Source: Cordia subcordata (taxonomy: Eukaryota > Streptophyta > Magnoliopsida > Boraginales > Cordiaceae). Taken from it: 64,000 nt of DNA. Numbering within the stretch: the stretch's first letter is position 1; the number at the start of each line of letters is the position of its first letter. The translations under genes were made by a program, and so were the position numbers. The notes below the pieces were generated by a model. That model was not told where the DNA came from, searched no databases, and worked only from the letters and a program-made list of their open reading frames with translations. Shown here one piece after another: positions 60,075 to 64,000 of the stretch. The stretch lies in contig JAPTOF010000002.1 in NCBI GenBank assembly GCA_028554755.1, positions 27,771,001 through 27,835,000 of the forward strand, given 5' to 3'.

Positions 60075-62689
60075 GAGAGACGGAGGGATAAGGCCTGAGT
60101 GAACTTGCCTGAGAATTAATGAGATTAAAGATTGCATATATGTCTAAAATTTATGTTGTTTGAAGGTCGAATATAATTGGAAACGTTTTCAAAGTTAGCA
60201 TCACGTTGTTCTCATGTTTCAGGCTTCTATTATTGATCCAAGTCATTATGAAGCTACGCGTGGTGAAAATTTTCTTACTTTCACTTCACTTTTCAAGTTT
60301 TCATAAATTCTATTTTTAATATTATTACATTATTATAAATATATATTATAGTGTTAATTACATTTATGCACCACTTCCTAATCTCATAATTACAATAGAG
60401 TTACAAGATATTTAATTATATTTATGAACCATATATATATATATATATATTTTAATGAGTTTAAAGTAATAAAGTCTAAAAAAACTCATTAATTTAATTA
60501 ATTTATACGTCATATTTTAATTAAAAATAAAAATAAGAATAAAAAAGAATTAAAATTAATTTTTATAAATATTTATAAATAATAAAAAAATACACAAAAA
60601 TCTAAAAATAATAAAAAAATCACATCTATAAATATTTAAAAAATTAAAAAATACACATAACTTAAATAAGCCCCTACAAAATATAGGGTATGAAAACACT
60701 AGTTCTTATTCAAACAGAATTCTAAATCCATCCTTACTGAAAAGATAACTCAAATTAGATCGGTGATATTTTCGGTTAGTAAAGATAGGGACATATGCAT
60801 CATGTTCACCGCTCGTCCTTCACTTGAATTATTTCCAAGGTTAAGATCTCAAAAATCGGATAAGAGCGCAATGAAAAACGTATGGTTTTGCTTTTGCAGA
60901 GGTTGGAGAAGTCGACAATGTTTTTAGTTTTGTCTCGATGCTGCAAGCCACAAATATCCATTTTTGGATTTATTTCATTTATCTCTCTCTGAAACTGATA
61001 TTTGACAAGTTAACTGGTGTTTGAGGCCTACGCTCTAACCTATTGATCTGAACAACTTGCCTGGCTAGAAGAGAGGAGGGGAAAAAGAGAAAAGCAGTTC
61101 ATGGTTTTAAAAAAGTTTGTAGATTCATATTTTTAGTCTCTCTTTTTCTTTTTCTTTTTTTTGGCGAAAACCGCAGACTCGATTTTTATTAATTGCAATA
61201 AGTTATTGGGCCACCCTATCTTGGACTTTCTTAATGCTTGTGGTTTGGCCCGAACTGCCTAGTCCAAGCCCCATACTTAGAAATACAAGAGTAAGTCATT
61301 GAGAAACTAAGAATGGGCCAGCCAAGATCAAATGTTCGTAGTTGTCCGATCTTAGGCATCTTTGGTGTATTTTCTTATAGTATTTTGTTGTATGTATACA
61401 CAAATATATATTGGTTTGTTTTAAGTTTTCATAAAATGTTTGTGATCTGATGTCTATTTATAACAGTGAAAATTAAGACAATGACGGATTACTTATATCT
61501 TATAAGATAAAAAGGGACAAAAAGTGTGAATTTTTTAAAAGTTTAATAAAACTTATATTTTATAAGATGTATTATTTGTAGTCGTAAAAATATCCTTAAT
61601 CAACAAAATAACATTTTATAATAAGCTTATTCCAAAAACAGCATAAGGGTGACCTTGAGATTGATCTTCTCAACGGAAATTGAGAAGCAGTTCATGGGTT
61701 TAAAATAGTCCATGGATTCATATACCTGATACTTATATCTTTAATAGCTCTTGTTTCCAGAAATCATTGCAAAGTGCAAGGATATTTCAATTATACGTGA
61801 TTATTATTCCAAGTCTCTGCACACACACACACACACACAAAATTATGCTACGTTGAGAAAAAGTGAAGCAAATAATTCCAGTAGCTCCGAAAGATGTATA
61901 TTAGATAATAACATTTGCAAATCCAGAGTCGCTTTTATGTTGGATACCCACTACCAAGTGGGTGACTTAATTAGCAGCCCTCACTAGCTTAATTAAACAA
62001 ACTCGTGATGCCCCAACCACCACAACATAACAAAATAACAAGTCAATTTATTTCCTTAACACAACCTACCACGGTACCAATATATAAAATATTACCATAT
62101 TCGTTATTGCTTGACCTTTTCATAATTGGTGTAATGTTTTCAAATTTAGTCTCCTGTTACATATATCATATTGCATTTCAAAATTAATTCAACCCTGTAC
62201 AAATCCTATGCATGGTTATCAAGAATTTTGTACATCAAGTTATCAGTTGTTACGTATCGCTACATCGAGATCCATCAAAAGACTTGGACGTAATGCAATA
62301 TAATTATTATGCAGTGATATATTGAAAAGTAGAAAAGAGCAAAAGTTTTATACTTGCATTATACTGATAATGGAGAGCTAAATTAGAGCAAAAGCACATA
62401 GCAAATTGTGAGGCTATGGAGTATGTATGGACCTTTCCTCTAGAGCAATCATATTTATCATCTTCCACCAAAACTTGAAAGTGAAATATAATCTTCCCTT
62501 TGCTCAATAGCATTCAAGAAGGATTAATTAATTAATTAATCATCCAGCAAAAATATGTCAATTTTTTTTTTTTGCCAACCTATTGTTACTTGATCAGCCA
62601 GGAAATAAATTCTGCAAGCAATCTTTTGTAGCCCCTTCTTCCTTTTCTGCTGCTCTCCCTTTGTTTGCTCATTTGTATCTTCAACAACA
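60075..62689. other. Intergenic between family gene 3 and the RING-H2 gene
   Basis: AT-rich spacer with (AT)n near 60434-60450, an A/T-rich repetitive stretch 60480-60660, (CA)n at about 61820-61838, and ATTAATTAATTAATTAATTA near 62524-62540. No gene recognised. The last 100-200 bp should be the promoter and leader of the RING-H2 gene. Confidence 0.5.
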
Positions 62690-63766
62690 ATGAAGCACAG
62701 AAAACTATTCCCAATCTCAACAACAAACCAATCCATGGTGTGCCCTGATGCTTGTGACCCCTCTTGCCCAGATGGCTGCTACTCATTTTCAGACTATTTT
62801 TTCCCACCTCCATTACCTCCACCTCCACCATCACCACCACCACCTCTCTCAGCCAAACACGGCGTAAGCATTTCGCCTTACGTTGTCATCATAGCAACTC
62901 TGCTTGGTTTAACCCTCCTCGTCATTACCTACTACTTGGTTATCGTGAAGAACTGCGCCGGTTGGGGCTGTTTCAGGCCGCGCAGGAGGCAACAAGAAGG
63001 CACTGAAGAAGGTTTTCTTGATGAAAACCATGGTGTTGGGATTGATCACCCCATCTGGTATATCAGGACCATTGGTCTACAGCCATCTGTTATAGATTCA
63101 ATCACGGTGTTTAAGTACAAGAAAGGCGATAGCTTGGTCGAGGGGACGGATTGTTCGGTCTGCTTGAATGAATTCCAGGATGATGAAATCCTTCGGCTGT
63201 TGCCGAAATGTAATCATGCCTTTCATATTCCTTGTATTGACACTTGGTTGAGGTCGCACACAAATTGTCCCGTGTGTCGCGCCGGTATTGTTTCCAGTGC
63301 TGTTTCTACTACTCCTATGGCTCCAGATGAAGATAATCAAGTGGAGAATACAGAGATTATTGTGGATCAGGGCGCACAGGACAATCAGGAAGGATCAGGT
63401 GGTGAAGTTGAAGATGGAGTTGAATTTCCAGAGAGTGCTGAAAATGCTGCTTCTTGGGTAATTGACGATTTAGAAGAAAACAGTAAGGTAAAAAATGCGA
63501 TGCATCAAGTAAAAAGGTCTGTTTCTGCGGACTCTTTAGTGATTGCCAAGATTAGGCAGGCAATGGAAAGTTTAGCTGTGTCCGAATTTGAAGCTCCAGA
63601 GCTGAACGGTCGTAATAAAAGTGGAATGCATCAGAGAAACAATGATGCTACAATTGCACAACCTTCTAATCAGAAAGATATTACAGTGAAGAGATCAGTC
63701 TCCTATGGTGGCAGATCATTTCTATCAAGAAATTCTCGAAACCCCAACTCAATACTTCCACCATGA
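62690..63766 (+). CDS. ATL-type RING-H2 E3 ubiquitin ligase
   Basis: A 358-residue intronless membrane protein of the plant ATL family. The N-terminal part has a Cys-rich stretch ([14 protein letters not shown], 17-30) and a polyproline run (39-52). One membrane helix covers about 62-86 ([20 protein letters not shown]). The GLD-type motif is [11 protein letters not shown] (128-138). A canonical RING-H2 domain spans Cys155-Cys196 (CSVCLNEF, then [14 protein letters not shown], then CPVC) with both zinc-binding His residues and the Trp of the E2-binding surface. A Ser/Glu-rich tail includes KRSVSADS and KRSVSYGG, possible phosphorylation sites. The first ATG is used here; a second in-frame Met at residue 16 is possible. 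Closest to the ATL51/52-like group by layout, not proven. Family members transfer ubiquitin in stress and defence responses. Confidence 0.93.
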   Translation: MKHRKLFPISTTNQSMVCPDACDPSCPDGCYSFSDYFFPPPLPPPPPSPPPPLSAKHGVSISPYVVIIATLLGLTLLVITYYLVIVKNCAGWGCFRPRRRQQEGTEEGFLDENHGVGIDHPIWYIRTIGLQPSVIDSITVFKYKKGDSLVEGTDCSVCLNEFQDDEILRLLPKCNHAFHIPCIDTWLRSHTNCPVCRAGIVSSAVSTTPMAPDEDNQVENTEIIVDQGAQDNQEGSGGEVEDGVEFPESAENAASWVIDDLEENSKVKNAMHQVKRSVSADSLVIAKIRQAMESLAVSEFEAPELNGRNKSGMHQRNNDATIAQPSNQKDITVKRSVSYGGRSFLSRNSRNPNSILPP

Positions 63767-64000
63767 AAGCATTCTCTAATTTCTCAGCGCAGCAATAGAT
63801 GATACGAGCCTGGGGAGACAGCTCTTGAGAAAGCCGACGGGTCCCGTACATGCTCAACAAGAGGAGCATGCTGATTGCATATAGGTTGTGTCGTTGTTTA
63901 GGTCATACTTTGTGATCCATGTCTGTTTGAGATTAGCCGATCCATCTAGTAAGACAAGATTTGGTTTGGTTTGGTTTAATTTATCTTCACGACACGTCTC
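63767..64000 (+). other. 3' flank of the RING-H2 gene
   Basis: It follows the stop codon, presumably 3' UTR. It holds a short TTTGGTTTGGTTTGG repeat near 63960. The polyadenylation site is not resolved. Confidence 0.5.

Noticed and set aside
62586..62843. Minus-strand open frame overlapping the RING-H2 gene start
   Set aside because: It is antisense to the polyproline-coding stretch and has no independent support.

Overview
This window is nuclear DNA from a flowering plant, most likely a woody eudicot. Genes have many short introns with GT-AG boundaries, intergenic DNA is AT-rich, and the gene set is typically plant: plastid isoamylase, arabinogalactan protein, phytocyanin, plastid RRM protein and ATL-type RING-H2 ligase. 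Nothing suggests a prokaryote, virus or organelle. The species cannot be named from the sequence.

Layout. Bases 1-19939 hold the 3' part of an isoamylase-type debranching enzyme gene (ISA3 class) on the + strand: 16 exons encoding 462 residues plus stop, with all four GH13 catalytic regions intact. Its introns are loaded with retroelements. These are a degenerate Ty1/copia element (1-2895) with a TRIM-like miniature element nested inside it, a second TRIM-like element (4604-4838), a full-length but dead Ty1/copia element with a matching target-site duplication (8489-13835), and a non-autonomous LTR element (14799-15946). All lie in the same orientation as the gene. An AT-rich spacer follows, then a classical AGP gene (23989-24396, +). 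A repeat-rich stretch (24.4-28.6 kb) carries homopolymeric G runs, two tandem arrays, a TIR element, a SINE and a MITE. A uclacyanin-like phytocyanin gene follows (30071-31071, -).

From 36 kb to 60 kb all recognised genes are on the - strand: a plastid-type two-RRM RNA-binding protein (36339-37633), a coiled-coil protein of unknown function (39426-43208), and a tandem array of three paralogous genes (46031-48047, 52094-54267, 57934-59982). The three encode small, apparently plastid-targeted proteins with one hydrophobic segment and one long amphipathic helix. I reconstructed five exons for each, with the same intron phases and almost the same exon sizes. An intronless ATL-type RING-H2 E3 ligase gene (62690-63766, +) closes the window.

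How the genes relate. ISA3 acts in starch breakdown in the plastid stroma, and the RRM protein and the three-gene family also look plastid-targeted. AGP and phytocyanin are predicted GPI-anchored cell-surface proteins. Nothing in the sequence shows co-regulation among them. The most unusual item is the tandem three-gene family, for which I recognise no described function. The best-resolved structural item is the nested TRIM insertion, whose removal restores the reading frame of its host element.
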